Source of the DNA: CADEFX01 sp963806735
Lineage (GTDB): Bacteria; Pseudomonadota; Alphaproteobacteria; Rhizobiales; Hyphomicrobiaceae
Assembly: GCA_963806735.1 (NCBI GenBank)
Contig: CAWEBE010000031.1
Coordinates: 1-64,000, forward strand
Direction: 5' to 3'
Length of the DNA stretch: 64,000 bases
In this document: positions 1 through 8,250 of the stretch, in pieces
Layout of the letters: every line of letters begins with the position of its first letter
Numbering within the stretch: the first letter of the stretch is position 1
The notes under the pieces: model-generated
Database searches by the model: none
The model's input: the letters and a program-made list of their open reading frames with translations, nothing else
What the model was told of the DNA's origin: nothing
Position numbers and translations under genes: made by a program

Positions 1-1
1 G

Positions 2-360
2 GTGACCCTCTTTAACGCACTGGTCGCTCTTCTTCTTTGGATGGGCCTCAGGTCCGGGGAAGAACTTTTTCAGCTTCGTCTTCCGCAAAACATTCCATTA
101 TACGGAACTAGGTTGGTACAAGCTCACTCGTAACGCTGCGCTATTCTTTCTTGCTACTGCCGCCGCCAATGAAGCGGTACGTCTCGGCTTTGCGCACGCG
201 CACATCATCGCGCTCAACCGGGTGTTCACGGAAATCGACATCTGGATTCTCTTTTAAGATTTCATCGTCATGCCTGTCACAGCCGTGTTTTTGGTGGCAG
301 GCGCGGCTTCTGCAGCGGCACCCTGCCCCGATCGGATTGCCTACCCAGCTGAACCCTTGA
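2..360 (+). pseudogene. IspZ/YciB-like membrane protein, 3' fragment
   Basis: The translation begins VTLFNALVALLLWMGLRSG and matches the middle and end of the intact IspZ/YciB-like gene at 44988-45614. Compared with that copy, one extra G at about 57 shifts the frame, an indel near 252-263 creates a TAA, and two bases are missing near 289. It therefore cannot encode the protein. Similarity continues a few bases past the stop into the flank, so a DNA segment was duplicated and not just a coding fragment. The copy lies in the opposite orientation to the intact gene. The 5' part is cut by the window edge. Confidence 0.85.
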
Positions 361-550
361 TGCGTCGACGGGACTGTCCTGTCGTCTTAGGACGAACCAA
401 CATTCGTGCCTTGCACAGAGGAAGCTGAGGTCAGCGCGTCAGTGAGGGCCGGCCACCGGCGCCCGAGCCATGGCCCGCCATCAACCCTGTCTGATGACGC
501 CGGGGGATAGGCAGACGGATCAGGACTATGGTGTGAGCCCATGCGACCAA

Positions 551-964
551 TCAGTAGTCGCAGTAGTTGTAGGCAGCACCATACGGATAATAACTCGCCC
601 CATAGTAATACGGATAACTCCGGTAAGAGTAGTACGGATAAGAGTACCCGGAATTATAGTAGTACGAAGGGTACGAGCTCCCGTAATAGTAGGCACCGGC
701 TGTGAGCCCTGCGGCAGCCACACCGGCTCCATACCCCCATCCACGATTGCGCCAACCCCGCCAAGCAACCCCGCGACCCACTCCCCAATTTGCACCCCGC
801 CAACCTGCGACCCCACCACGGAAGGCAGCACCGCGGAATGCGCCTCCTTGAAACCCACCAGCGCGAAAACCGCCGCCACCGAAACCGCGTCTAGCGGAGG
901 CTTGCTCCGCCACGGCGAAGACCAGCACGATGGTGCACGCGATGAATACAGTGATACGACGCAT
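551..964 (-). CDS. Gly/Tyr-rich secreted protein
   Basis: This 137-residue protein starts MRRITVFIACTIVLVFAVAE and has a signal peptide cleaved near AEQASA. A Gly/Arg-rich stretch (residues about 25-75, repeated GGxRxG) follows, then a tyrosine-rich tail of repeated YPYY and SYPYY blocks. The ATG at 964 is preceded by GGTGAG at a normal distance; a longer reading from 1219 lacks such a site and would bury the signal peptide. Proteins of this composition are common in Hyphomicrobiales envelopes but have no established function. No operon partner is visible. Confidence 0.65.
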   Translation of the reverse strand: MRRITVFIACTIVLVFAVAEQASARRGFGGGGFRAGGFQGGAFRGAAFRGGVAGWRGANWGVGRGVAWRGWRNRGWGYGAGVAAAGLTAGAYYYGSSYPSYYYNSGYSYPYYSYRSYPYYYGASYYPYGAAYNYCDY

Positions 965-1362
965 GGGGCTCACCAACCATTGATGTTGTCTGTGACTTAT
1001 TGCTAATACTCGCAACCGCATCGTGCACTCGGGGCAAACATCGATTTTGTGGTGAGAGATTTTTCGACGTTCCGGAACGGAAACAGGCGTTGCGCTCGAG
1101 CCATCTTCAACGTTCAAACGTCCTTCCAAAAGGACCTTGCGCCTAGCAATGCAATCAAACGGTTCACTGGGTCGCAATGGCCCCCGGGGTTCGTTCAATT
1201 CCTGTGAGCCGCCGATCAAGCGCTAGCTGAGAATGGAACTTCATCGCTATTCCCCGCCCAGCACGGAACCCCTTAAGATCACGGTAGTCGCGGTAGCGGC
1301 GCGGTTCGTAACGAAAATCCTCGTTTGCAAGCGAGGGACGCGGAACCGCAAGGCGAGGGTGG
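965..1362. other. Intergenic stretch without a recognised gene
   Basis: This holds the upstream region of the Gly/Tyr-rich gene and the left flank of the integrase remnant. I see a short hairpin near 1315-1342 (CCTCGTTTGCAAGCGAGG) and nothing else I can support. Confidence 0.4.
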
Positions 1363-1879
1363 TTGGAGGTTCTGGCGCTGCGCTGGAACCGCGTTGATCT
1401 CAATCGCAAGATCATAGAGGTGCGGGAGGCACTAGAATTCACAAAAGCGAATGGGTTCAGGTTCAAAGCACCGAAGTCCAAAGCTGGGCTTCGTGACATC
1501 ACGCTACCCGACATCCTCGTCGACGCCGTGCGCGATCACCGTAAGGCTCAGCTTGAGTTGCGTATGAAGCTTGGGGCCGGCCGCCTGCCCGAGGACACAT
1601 TGCTGTTCGCCGACATCAACGGTTGCCCACTCACACCCAATGCGATCTCCTCCGCATGGGCGACTTTGCCAAGTCTATCGGTATCCCCGAGGTGACGTCC
1701 ACGCGTTGCGGCATACGCACGCCAGCCAGTTGATCGATGCCGGTGTCGATATTGTCACCATCAGCCATCGGCTCGGACAGGCGAAGCCTGACATCACCCT
1801 GCGCACCTACGCGCACCTGTTCCGGAAAGACGACCGTAAGGCCGCGACCGCCATCAATGCAGCACTTGGTGCATCCTGA
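1363..1879 (+). pseudogene. Tyrosine recombinase (phage-type integrase), C-terminal remnant
   Basis: The reading starts EVLALRWNRVDLNRK, the box around the first catalytic Arg of tyrosine recombinases. It continues through the beta-hairpin Lys region and, in two further frames, through HALRHTHASQLIDAG and LRTYAHLFRKDD, which carry the HxxR box and the nucleophile Tyr. The frame changes near 1660 and again near 1693 (SSAWA / DFAKSIGIPEV / DVHALRHTH), so no continuous protein is made. The N-terminal SAM-like core-binding domain is missing. It lies about 80 bp from a half tRNA-Ser, as expected for an integrase beside its attachment site. It is a relic of an integrated element. Confidence 0.85.
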
Positions 1880-1957
1880 GGGCTGCGGTGCCAAATGGGT
1901 GCCAATTCGAGGTTTGTTCTGAGGTGGTCCTGAGCTAAGAGATTGTAAACAAAGCAA

Positions 1958-2003
1958 GGATGGGTGGCCGAGTGGCTTAAGGCACCGGTCTTGAAAGCCG
2001 TTC
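1958..2003 (+). tRNA. tRNA-Ser(UGA), 5' half only
   Basis: The stretch beginning GGATGGGTGGCCGAGTGG is a typical serine tRNA acceptor and D-arm, followed by an anticodon loop reading CTTGAAA (anticodon TGA). The similarity stops right after the loop. The 3' anticodon strand pairs poorly, and no variable arm, T-arm or CCCATCC acceptor strand follows within 120 bp. The break in the anticodon loop is a known crossover position for integrases. It is a non-functional remnant. Confidence 0.7.
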
Positions 2004-2108
2004 GCCGGCTTCCTGAGGGTTCCGTCATGGCCTGTTTCATGAGCTTTGCGGGACGGCATGGCGCACTCGCTACACCATGCTATTTGTAAATTTTGAGGTT
2101 CTCGATAA

Positions 2109-2540
2109 TCACCGGCTGCTTCCAGCACCGACGTAACCGCCGGGGGCAACGTTTAATGAGGCGAGGATCTGCTTAAGCTGCTTCCCTAAATATGGTTTGC
2201 CCACGAAGGCGATGTGGCGATCACCCTGGAATCGCTCTCGCTGCGCAGCGTCAACGTATCCGCTGGCAATGACGATAGGAACCGCTGGATAGATGGCCCG
2301 TACTTCGCTGACAAGTACGTCGCCCTTCCGATCGGGAAGGCCGATATCAACTATCATCGCCGCCACTTCTCCTGCGAGCTTTAGCTTGCTCATGGCCTCG
2401 GTAGCTGATCCTGCCGTTTCCACCTTGAACCCAATCGCCTCCAACTGCTCAACCGCAACTAACCGGATCAACGGCTCATCCTCAACCAAGAGGATCTTCG
2501 ACGGTAACGCTCTGTCCCTCACGCACACGACAGCGTGCAC
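2109..2540 (-). CDS. Single-domain response regulator
   Basis: The 143-residue product is one CheY-like receiver domain. The acidic pair is in KILLVEDEPLIR (residues 15-26), the phospho-acceptor Asp in MIVDIGLPD (about residue 67), the conserved Thr/Ser position falls in VIASGYV, and the Lys is in FVGKPY. There is no output domain, so it would act by protein contact, in the way CheY-like or kinase-partner receivers do. The start is uncertain: GTG at 2540 is the longest, with further in-frame GTGs just downstream. It overlaps the tail of the broken hybrid kinase to its right, in the same direction, so it may once have been its partner. Confidence 0.75.
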   Translation of the reverse strand: MHAVVCVRDRALPSKILLVEDEPLIRLVAVEQLEAIGFKVETAGSATEAMSKLKLAGEVAAMIVDIGLPDRKGDVLVSEVRAIYPAVPIVIASGYVDAAQRERFQGDRHIAFVGKPYLGKQLKQILASLNVAPGGYVGAGSSR

Positions 2541-3080
2541 TCGCTCGCCGAGTATGGGACAGCGCAGCGCGAGGCCGCAGCCGACCTATGCCCGGATTGC
2601 GAACGCGCGTCGAGAATGGTCCTAATTTTAGAGGCCAACGCGGAGTAAGTGAATGGTTTCGTGATCAGCTGAACACCGGGGTCCAGCCTACCATCATGCA
2701 CGATTGCATTGCGGGCATATCCTGTCGTCATGAGAAATTCTTGATGTCGCTACGCAGTCGCCGCGCTTCTTCCGCGAGCTGCCGACCGTTCATGCCGCCG
2801 GGCAATCCGACGTCCGTAAACAGCAGGTGCACTCCAGGGTGCGATCGAAGTACCTGCAAGGCCGTGCGGCCAGTGCCGGCTTCAAGAGTGCGGTACCCGA
2901 GTTCTCGCAGGATATCCTTGGCGTGGGTGCGTACATCGAGATCGTCCTCGACCACCAGGATGGTTTCGGAAACTTGGCCGCTCACCGAGAGCATTTGCGG
3001 CTCAGAAGCTGTCGATACGTCATCGTCTTTAGCATGTAACCGGGGCAGATAAATCTTGACCGTCGGGGATTGGCTGTGCT
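2519..3080 (-). pseudogene. Hybrid histidine kinase, C-terminal tail (receiver) remnant
   Basis: Reading leftward from about 3080, the frame gives TVKIYLPRL, the typical last strand of the kinase ATPase domain in hybrid kinases. An acidic linker follows, then a receiver domain starting ETILVVEDDLDVR with phospho-Asp in LLFTDVGLPGG. At about 2735 the frame breaks (RLRSDIKNFS stop). The domain resumes in another frame as MTTGYARNAIVHDGRL and LITKPFTYSALA. Removing two bases restores one reading. The dimerisation and most of the ATPase domain are absent, so this is the end of a gene whose 5' part was deleted. Confidence 0.8.
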
Positions 3081-3092
3081 GAGGCCGCCAAG

Positions 3093-3407
3093 ATGCTGAC
3101 CGCCAGTCTGCGCGCGCGTCCGGCTGTCGCTTCGCGGCCGGCGTGGGACCCTTGGGGTGTGCAGCTCACCGCCAATTGGTCCGAGGGGCAAGGGCTTGCC
3201 AGCTACGAACGGCTGCGGCGCAGATTTGATACCGTTCTGCGCGATCGACTGCCGCTGGTCCTGCGCGCCTCCCCTCGCGGACGACGCGGGGCTACGAGAT
3301 ACATCATCCGAGTCCCGGAAAAGACGCGCATGGCGGCCGATGCGCTGTGCGCGCGGCTGCGTGCGGCCGGTGGTGCCTGCATGGTGCTGTGCAACCCGCC
3401 CGCTTGA
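3093..3407 (+). pseudogene. SPOR-like C-terminal domain of a lytic transglycosylase, fragment
   Basis: The reading contains WGVQLTANWSEGQGLASYER, then RYIIRVPEKTRMAADALCAR and AAGGACMVL. This is the pattern of the C-terminal SPOR-type peptidoglycan-binding domain found at the end of lytic transglycosylases in Hyphomicrobiales. The catalytic SLT domain with its Glu is absent, and the upstream sequence is the unrelated kinase remnant. An ATG at 3093 exists, but a free-standing product would lack a signal peptide. I call it a gene tail left by deletion. Confidence 0.6.
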
Positions 3408-3675
3408 TGACAGGCGTTCTTTGGAACCAGATCCGGCTCACAGCGTTTTTTAGCCAGGGGTCGTGTCAGTCGCTTCTTGAAGGATCCGTGACCTCGTTTC
3501 GCTTTCATCCTCCGCACCCCCGGCGGCGGATCGTGTTGTAAGCGTCTCTTGAGTGTCAGATGGCGACCAGATTTTCTAACCCCACCAAGCTCGTTAACGT
3601 CCGGGGAACCCGGCTTCTCGCCGACGATACCCGGGAACGGTACCGGGAAAAGATTGCTCGGATCACACTGGACTC

Positions 3676-3966
3676 GATGGGGGCTCGGCGCGGACGCCCG
3701 CACGCTCGTGATCACCGCCGCCCGAGCTGATCGCAGTTCCTTTGGCTGCGAAGACCGCCGGCAATGGACCTACTTCGGGGACGCTTTCTTCAATAGGGCG
3801 TTGCGGCACGAGAAAGTCGTTCACCCGCGCATTTGCGGAGGCCAAGCGCACGATCGCGCAGTGGGAGACAGCGGAACGCCTCACGCCATCTCTGCCGCAG
3901 ATTGCCGGCGGCGAAGCGCTTGGGCCAGCACTCGCCGCTGTGACAGGTCAAGAGCGAGTTCCCTAG
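3676..3966 (+). pseudogene. Peptidase C13 (legumain-like) family, C-terminal fragment
   Basis: One frame reads TLVITAARADRSSFGCEDR and then WTYFGDAFFNRALR. A second frame continues FTRAFAEAKRTIAQWETAER and LTPSLPQIAGGEAL. Joined across a frameshift near 3800-3820 these match the C-terminal half of the bacterial C13-type cysteine peptidase family as I recall it, including the SFGC segment. The N-terminal half with the catalytic His is missing. The assignment comes from family pattern memory; an alignment would settle it. Confidence 0.6.
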
Positions 3967-4174
3967 GGCATACGCCCGCGAGCTTGGGGCGGGACCCGGC
4001 CCACGGCCCCAAAGTTGGGGAAGCGTTGCGGCAGTTGCCCTACGCCGCCCGAGAACGCACGCGGAAATGGCGCGGCGGCGGCGATTGCCGGCGAAGAAAT
4101 GAACGGCCGGCCGCAAACGGAGTGAGGCAACAGTGGCGGCAGTGCCCAAAAACACGCTGTACGCCTCGCGCGCC

Positions 4175-4600
4175 TTATCGTTCCGCCTTGAACTCATCGG
4201 TGAGGCGATTGATCCTGGACGCTGCACCTCCAAGAATCCACAGGTCATAAACGACCACCGCTAGCGTCATAGCAGCCAACATCAGGTTTAGCTGCGAAAC
4301 GCGCCAAAAACCCACTAAGTGGAGAAATAGTCCAAACAGAGCAGCAATCCCAGGAAGACCTGAGACCATGTTGTCGAGGTTGTGCGTGCTCGAACTTCCA
4401 ATATGCCCATGAGAAATGGGATACCCTTGGACTATCAGGTACGCCAAGAAGAATGCAAAAATGGCGGTGAAGAAAAGGGCGATGCGATCCGGAGTGCTTG
4501 CCCCCAGTGCTGCTGGCTCTAGGTTTGGCATAAGCCAGTACACAACTCCCATCAGCCCAGTTAATAGCAGCGCACTTATGAGGCGGGGACCTATGGTCAT
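4175..4600 (-). CDS. Four-helix membrane protein of unknown function
   Basis: From the ATG at 4600, preceded by GGAG at 7 bases, the product has 141 residues. There are four hydrophobic segments, at about 8-25, 41-60, 77-94 and 103-122, with a short polar loop (STPDR) after the first and a charged C-terminus (RLTDEFKAER). A longer reading to 4666 lacks a ribosome site. I do not recognise the family. A 30-residue membrane ORF lies just upstream on the same strand (4635-4727), so the two may be co-transcribed. Confidence 0.55.
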   Translation of the reverse strand: MTIGPRLISALLLTGLMGVVYWLMPNLEPAALGASTPDRIALFFTAIFAFFLAYLIVQGYPISHGHIGSSSTHNLDNMVSGLPGIAALFGLFLHLVGFWRVSQLNLMLAAMTLAVVVYDLWILGGAASRINRLTDEFKAER

Positions 4601-4634
4601 GTGCCAGCTCCAAGCGTCGAATGGGTTCCGTTCC

Positions 4635-4727
4635 TCAGCGATCTCGTCCAACCCACATGAGGCCAAGCACAGAACCTACTGTGTAGACCGTGTATGTGAG
4701 CAGAAACCAGAAGTCGAACTCAGACAT
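4635..4727 (-). CDS. Possible 30-residue single-helix membrane peptide
   Basis: A short ORF starts MSEFDFWFLLTYTVYTVG and ends in MWVGRDR. It has one hydrophobic helix and a positive C-terminal end. It lies 34 bp upstream of the four-helix membrane gene on the same strand. The ribosome site is weak, so it may equally be a decayed gene start. Confidence 0.35.
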   Translation of the reverse strand: MSEFDFWFLLTYTVYTVGSVLGLMWVGRDR

Positions 4728-5113
4728 TTTAGCCACATCGCATCTGGCTTTACAAAACGTGCGGGCCGGTCGGCGGTTCCTTCGCGGCCTTGAAATGACA
4801 ACCGTGCGCATCCACGATCTGGCCTATGCCGACTGACGGAAGAAACAGCTTCCGCAGCCTGAAGTCGATCTTCAGTACGTCGATCTTCTCGAGGTTCACG
4901 ATTGGCGTGCTTCTCCTGATCTGAAAACCCACGGCGATCTGGACAAGGATTCGTTCACACCGAATGCCCTTGGCCGAATCGGACGATTGAGACAACTGAC
5001 GTCGTCCCATCCGGGGCACAGATACACGCCGCCTTCAGCGTCCCATTAACTCCGGAACTTAGTTGTGTTCGGTGCATTTGGTTTGGTCGTTGGTTCTTTC
5101 GAGGGATGCGCTC
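4728..5113. other. Stretch without a recognised gene
   Basis: An open minus-strand reading at 4750-5019 contains NLEKIDVLKIDFRLRKLF, but I recognise nothing in it and see no clear ribosome site. The rest serves as the upstream region of the protease gene; GAGG at 5101-5104 is its ribosome site. Confidence 0.35.
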
Positions 5114-6112
5114 ATGTATCCGAGGTTGTGGGTGCCGCAGCTGCGCGGACACATCCTCAGCAATCTCGGATGGAATACCGCGCTGCTCCTGGGACTGCTG
5201 TCACTCTATGTCCTCCTTCCGCAAATTGTGGCGATTGGACATTCATACCTGCGCGGAAGCGGCTATCTCCCATCCGAGTTCGAACAGCGTTTTTTCGATG
5301 ACCATTGGAAGATCATCGGCCTTACGGCCTTGTTTGCGTTCGGCGCTGCGGAAGTGCAAGGCTACCTGCTGCGGCGCGCTAAGGCCGAGCCCTTTGTCAA
5401 CGCGTCCTTTCAGGCGTTGATTGCTGAATTGGCCAAGCGCGCTCAGTTGGCCTACACGCCGGCCATCATTTTCATCCCTCAGGGGCCGGTGAATGCCGCT
5501 GCGACGCAAAGTCTATTTTTTGGCGGCAAGGTCCTGGTGATGGGCGATATTCTCGAGCGGCTGGACGCCGGCGAGGAGCGCATTGTGTTTGCCCACGAAA
5601 TCTCGCATCTTGTAAATCGCGATATCTGGCCGATGCTTGTCCTGCGGATAGGCTCGGGTGGCATCGCGTGGCAAAAGTGGGGCCTCCTCATTGCCATCGT
5701 TACCATGAGCCACCGATGGGTCGCTGAAGTTTTCCAGACGATGGAACTCAGCTTCCCGCGCGAGCTCAGTTTTCTGCTGGTCGCATGGCTAATCACCACG
5801 GCTGTACACGCGGTCTATAAGCTAGGCGAGATGGCGCATTCGCGAGGCCGTGAATATTTGGCCGATGTCGGCGCCATTGCGCTCACGGGATGGGAGAACC
5901 GCGCCCAACTCATCACCGCCTTGCTAAAGATCGGGCACGGCCAGACGGGGCGAAGTCCGTTCAGGTTGCTGCGCAGAACTGGTCTTGAAATCTTCATGCC
6001 GCACCCTGCCATAATTGACCGCGCAGAAGTGCTGGAGGTGCCTTTACCTCGCGCTCCTGACGAGGAGGGCAGCGCGGATCATCTGCGGGTTCGAGAATTG
6101 AACCGCATATGA
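5114..6112 (+). CDS. M48-type membrane zinc metalloprotease
   Basis: The 332-residue product has the zinc motif HEISH (about residue 160, in VFAHEISHLVNRD) and the downstream Glu ligand in SRGREYLAD (about residue 248), the arrangement of the M48 (HtpX/Ste24) family. Hydrophobic segments at about 20-42 and 65-80 precede it, and further ones lie at about 180-200 and 218-235, so it should sit in the inner membrane with the site facing the cytoplasm, as HtpX does. The ATG at 5114 is chosen because GAGG lies at 5101-5104; the 17-residue extension to 5063 has none. Known relatives degrade misfolded membrane proteins. It stands alone here. Confidence 0.8.
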   Translation: MYPRLWVPQLRGHILSNLGWNTALLLGLLSLYVLLPQIVAIGHSYLRGSGYLPSEFEQRFFDDHWKIIGLTALFAFGAAEVQGYLLRRAKAEPFVNASFQALIAELAKRAQLAYTPAIIFIPQGPVNAAATQSLFFGGKVLVMGDILERLDAGEERIVFAHEISHLVNRDIWPMLVLRIGSGGIAWQKWGLLIAIVTMSHRWVAEVFQTMELSFPRELSFLLVAWLITTAVHAVYKLGEMAHSRGREYLADVGAIALTGWENRAQLITALLKIGHGQTGRSPFRLLRRTGLEIFMPHPAIIDRAEVLEVPLPRAPDEEGSADHLRVRELNRI

Positions 6113-6489
6113 TGCTGGCACTCTCCCCGACGAAGGAGCGTCTGTGCTAGGTGCTAGGTGCAACCGCTTTCAAAACCCGCGCCGCGCGCAGATCCGATCA
6201 CCCGCACCCCTTCAGCCCTTGGCCTAGTCGGGCGTGAGCCCGCCGCCAGCATGGTCGCTTTGCTCCGTGATCCTCGCGCAGGCGCGGTGGCGAGCGCAGC
6301 GTGACTGGGCGGTAGAGTAGCGTCCCAGCGGCCGTATTGCGGCCATAGAGGAACGGGTGGAACGCGCTCAATCCGTCGCGCCAACGCGAAAATAAATGCA
6401 AACGGAAACGCTGAACTGGGCCGCCAAAAAATACGTTCTTGTTTTCGGATCACGCTAGCTCTCGCCACCCTAATGAACGGAGCATGCAA
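6113..6489. other. Intergenic stretch without a recognised gene
   Basis: I see no supported gene. A minus-strand reading at 6198-6401 (with LSAFHPFLYGRN) looks somewhat protein-like but has no ribosome site or known motif. The end of the stretch carries GGAG at 6479-6482, the ribosome site of the next gene. Confidence 0.35.
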
Positions 6490-6852
6490 ATGAGGAAACT
6501 GTCCACATGGCTGGCATCCGCCGCGCTTCTGCTTGGCGCCGGCCTGCTGGCGGGTCCAGCTTCTGCTGGGCCAGTCGGTAATCTCGGCGGCTTACAGCAG
6601 GAGGCAAACTCAGACGTCGATCCTGTTCACTACCGCCGCTATAGCCATCGCGGGTGTTGGCGGCATCGCGGGCATTGGCACTGCCCGCGTGGCTATAGAC
6701 GCTACGCCTACGCGTACCCGTACTACAGCGCCTATCCTTACTATGGGTACGGTCCTTCGTTCGCTTTCTCATTCGGCGGCGGTCGACACTTCCATGGTGG
6801 CCGCCACTTTGGTGGTCACCGTTTCCATAGAGGTGGCCGCGGTCGCTGGTAA
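6490..6852 (+). CDS. Secreted His/Tyr/Gly-rich small protein
   Basis: From the ATG at 6490 (GGAG at 6479-6482) the product has 120 residues: a signal peptide MRKLSTWLASAALLLGAGLL ending near ASA, then CWRHRGHWHCPRG with two cysteines. A tyrosine-rich block (YAYAYPYYSAYPYYGYG) and a tail of repeated GGRHF units complete it. The His-rich tail could bind metal, but no function is established for this type. A strong terminator follows directly, so it is a single-gene transcript. Confidence 0.65.
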   Translation: MRKLSTWLASAALLLGAGLLAGPASAGPVGNLGGLQQEANSDVDPVHYRRYSHRGCWRHRGHWHCPRGYRRYAYAYPYYSAYPYYGYGPSFAFSFGGGRHFHGGRHFGGHRFHRGGRGRW

Positions 6853-6860
6853 TCGAGAGG

Positions 6861-6886
6861 GGGCCGGTCTGACCGGCCCTTTCGTT
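6861..6886 (+). terminator. Rho-independent terminator
   Basis: The stem GGGCCGGT/ACCGGCCC with a 3-base loop is followed by TTTCGTTT, 8 bp after the stop of the His/Tyr/Gly-rich gene. Confidence 0.85.
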
Positions 6887-6995
6887 TCTGTCGCGAGCTT
6901 TGCGCAGAACGGTGCATCCCGCCGCGCTGGGCCATTCAGCGGCCATTCAGTCTTGAGCCTGCACCTTTTAAGAACACCCATCTTAGGAGCATCCA

Positions 6996-7502
6996 ATGAA
7001 ACGCCTAGCCGTCTTAGCGATCCCTTTCATGTGCCTCGCTGGTCCTGCTATGGCCGCGGATCTTGAAGGGCCAACCTATTCGGAAAGAGAATCCTACGTC
7101 CGCCCGCCGATCGTCGACCGCAAGATAGTCGAGCATCATCACTACCATCACCAGGCTCCCACCGTGTATCGCGAGAAGCGCGTGTATGTAGAGCCGCGCG
7201 TCTACGAAGAGCCGGTCTATAAGGAGTCCTCTACCCGCGCCGCTTTGCCTTTGCGTATCGCGACTGGAGGCCTCGCCACTTCTTCGCGCGGCGCCACCAC
7301 TGGGCAAATAATAGGGACGGCCATTACTGGGTACATAGAGGCGATCGCCATTGGTGAGGAAGCGCACGCCGTATCGGTGAAAAATTGCATTGCTTCGCAG
7401 CGTTTTTGGCAGCTGAACCTCTGCGGCCTTGGCCCCCAGCCTAAGGTTAGAGCTGCGGGGTACACAGAAGTGGTCACGGGCACTGGTGAGGGACGTTGGT
7501 AA
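6996..7502 (+). pseudogene. Secreted Tyr/Arg/Trp-rich protein with frameshift
   Basis: The N-terminus is a clear signal peptide (MKRLAVLAIPFMCLAGPAMA) followed by a His/Tyr-rich region (EHHHYHHQAPTVYREKRVYV). After about 7230 the open frame changes composition to STRAALPLRIATGGLATSS. The neighbouring frame instead reads YPRRFAFAYRDWRPRHFF, then NRDGHYWVHRGDRHW and a stop at 7355-7357, which is the usual ending of this secreted family. A base was therefore lost or gained near 7230, and the 168-residue product carries a foreign tail. A ribosome site (AGGAG) precedes the ATG. Confidence 0.6.
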
Positions 7503-7698
7503 AAATGGTGCTGGAGCAATGGCCGCTCAACGGGGCTGGGGTGCTTAGCCGAGACGCCACGGCCGGAGGTCCAAATTCGGCCGTACAGACTTAAACAGCC
7601 CGTCCTACGAGCTTGGCAACGGCATCGGGGCCAACGCCGTCAGCTTGGCGCTGCTTGCATGATCATCTATTTCAAGCTGCGCGAACGGAAAGCTGCGC

Positions 7699-8085
7699 AT
7701 GAGGCCCGACGCAGTCGCCGCGCGGCCTAGCGGCGGCGCAAAGATATTGCCGCCTACGTTCTTTGAGGCGCCCGCCGCCGATGTCGCCCGCAGCCTACTC
7801 GGCAAGGCGCTGGTGCGCCGCCGGCCTGCCCAGACCGAGGCCTACATAATCACCGAGACTAAAGCCTACCTTGGGCCGCATGACCTCGCGTGCCATTCGG
7901 CGCGCGGGCGTACGCCCCGCACGCAAGTCATGTTCGCTCCGCCGGGCACGCTTTATATCTACCTGATCTACGGTCTGCACCTGATGCTGAATGTCGTACC
8001 GGCCCTGAAGGGTGCGGTGCCGCTGTGCTGATCCGCAGCGCGGGCGAAGCGAGCACTCCCGCTGCTCACAGTGGCGAGAATGAAC
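7699..8085 (+). pseudogene. 3-methyladenine DNA glycosylase (AAG/MPG type), broken
   Basis: The frame from 7699 reads LPPTFFEAPAADVARSLLGK, ETKAYLGPHDLACHSARGRT and MFAPPGTLYIYLIYGLHLML. These are the consecutive signature blocks of alkyladenine DNA glycosylase, including the catalytic Glu (ITETKAYLG) and the Tyr-rich YIYLIYG strand. It then stops at 8029-8031, while GAAVLIRSAGE, the next family block, continues in another frame. After about 8085 the family pattern is lost. The DNA-binding C-terminal third (GPGKL-type block) is missing, so the gene cannot make an active base-excision enzyme. Confidence 0.8.
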
Positions 8086-8250
8086 GTCAGCGCCGCGCCC
8101 AGGAATTTCGCGGGTCGAGGGGTCGCCCATCGTGGGCCGTTTTGGGACCGACTGAGCGGAGAAAGCGCGCGCGAGGTCATCACATTTTGTGACGAGGGAT
8201 TTCCAGCCCAAGCACTGATCATCGCTGTGGCGGCAATTCAGCGGCAAAAT

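Noticed and set aside
3203..3715. 170-codon minus-strand frame
   Set aside because: It runs opposite the SPOR fragment and into the C13 fragment, both with recognisable plus-strand patterns.
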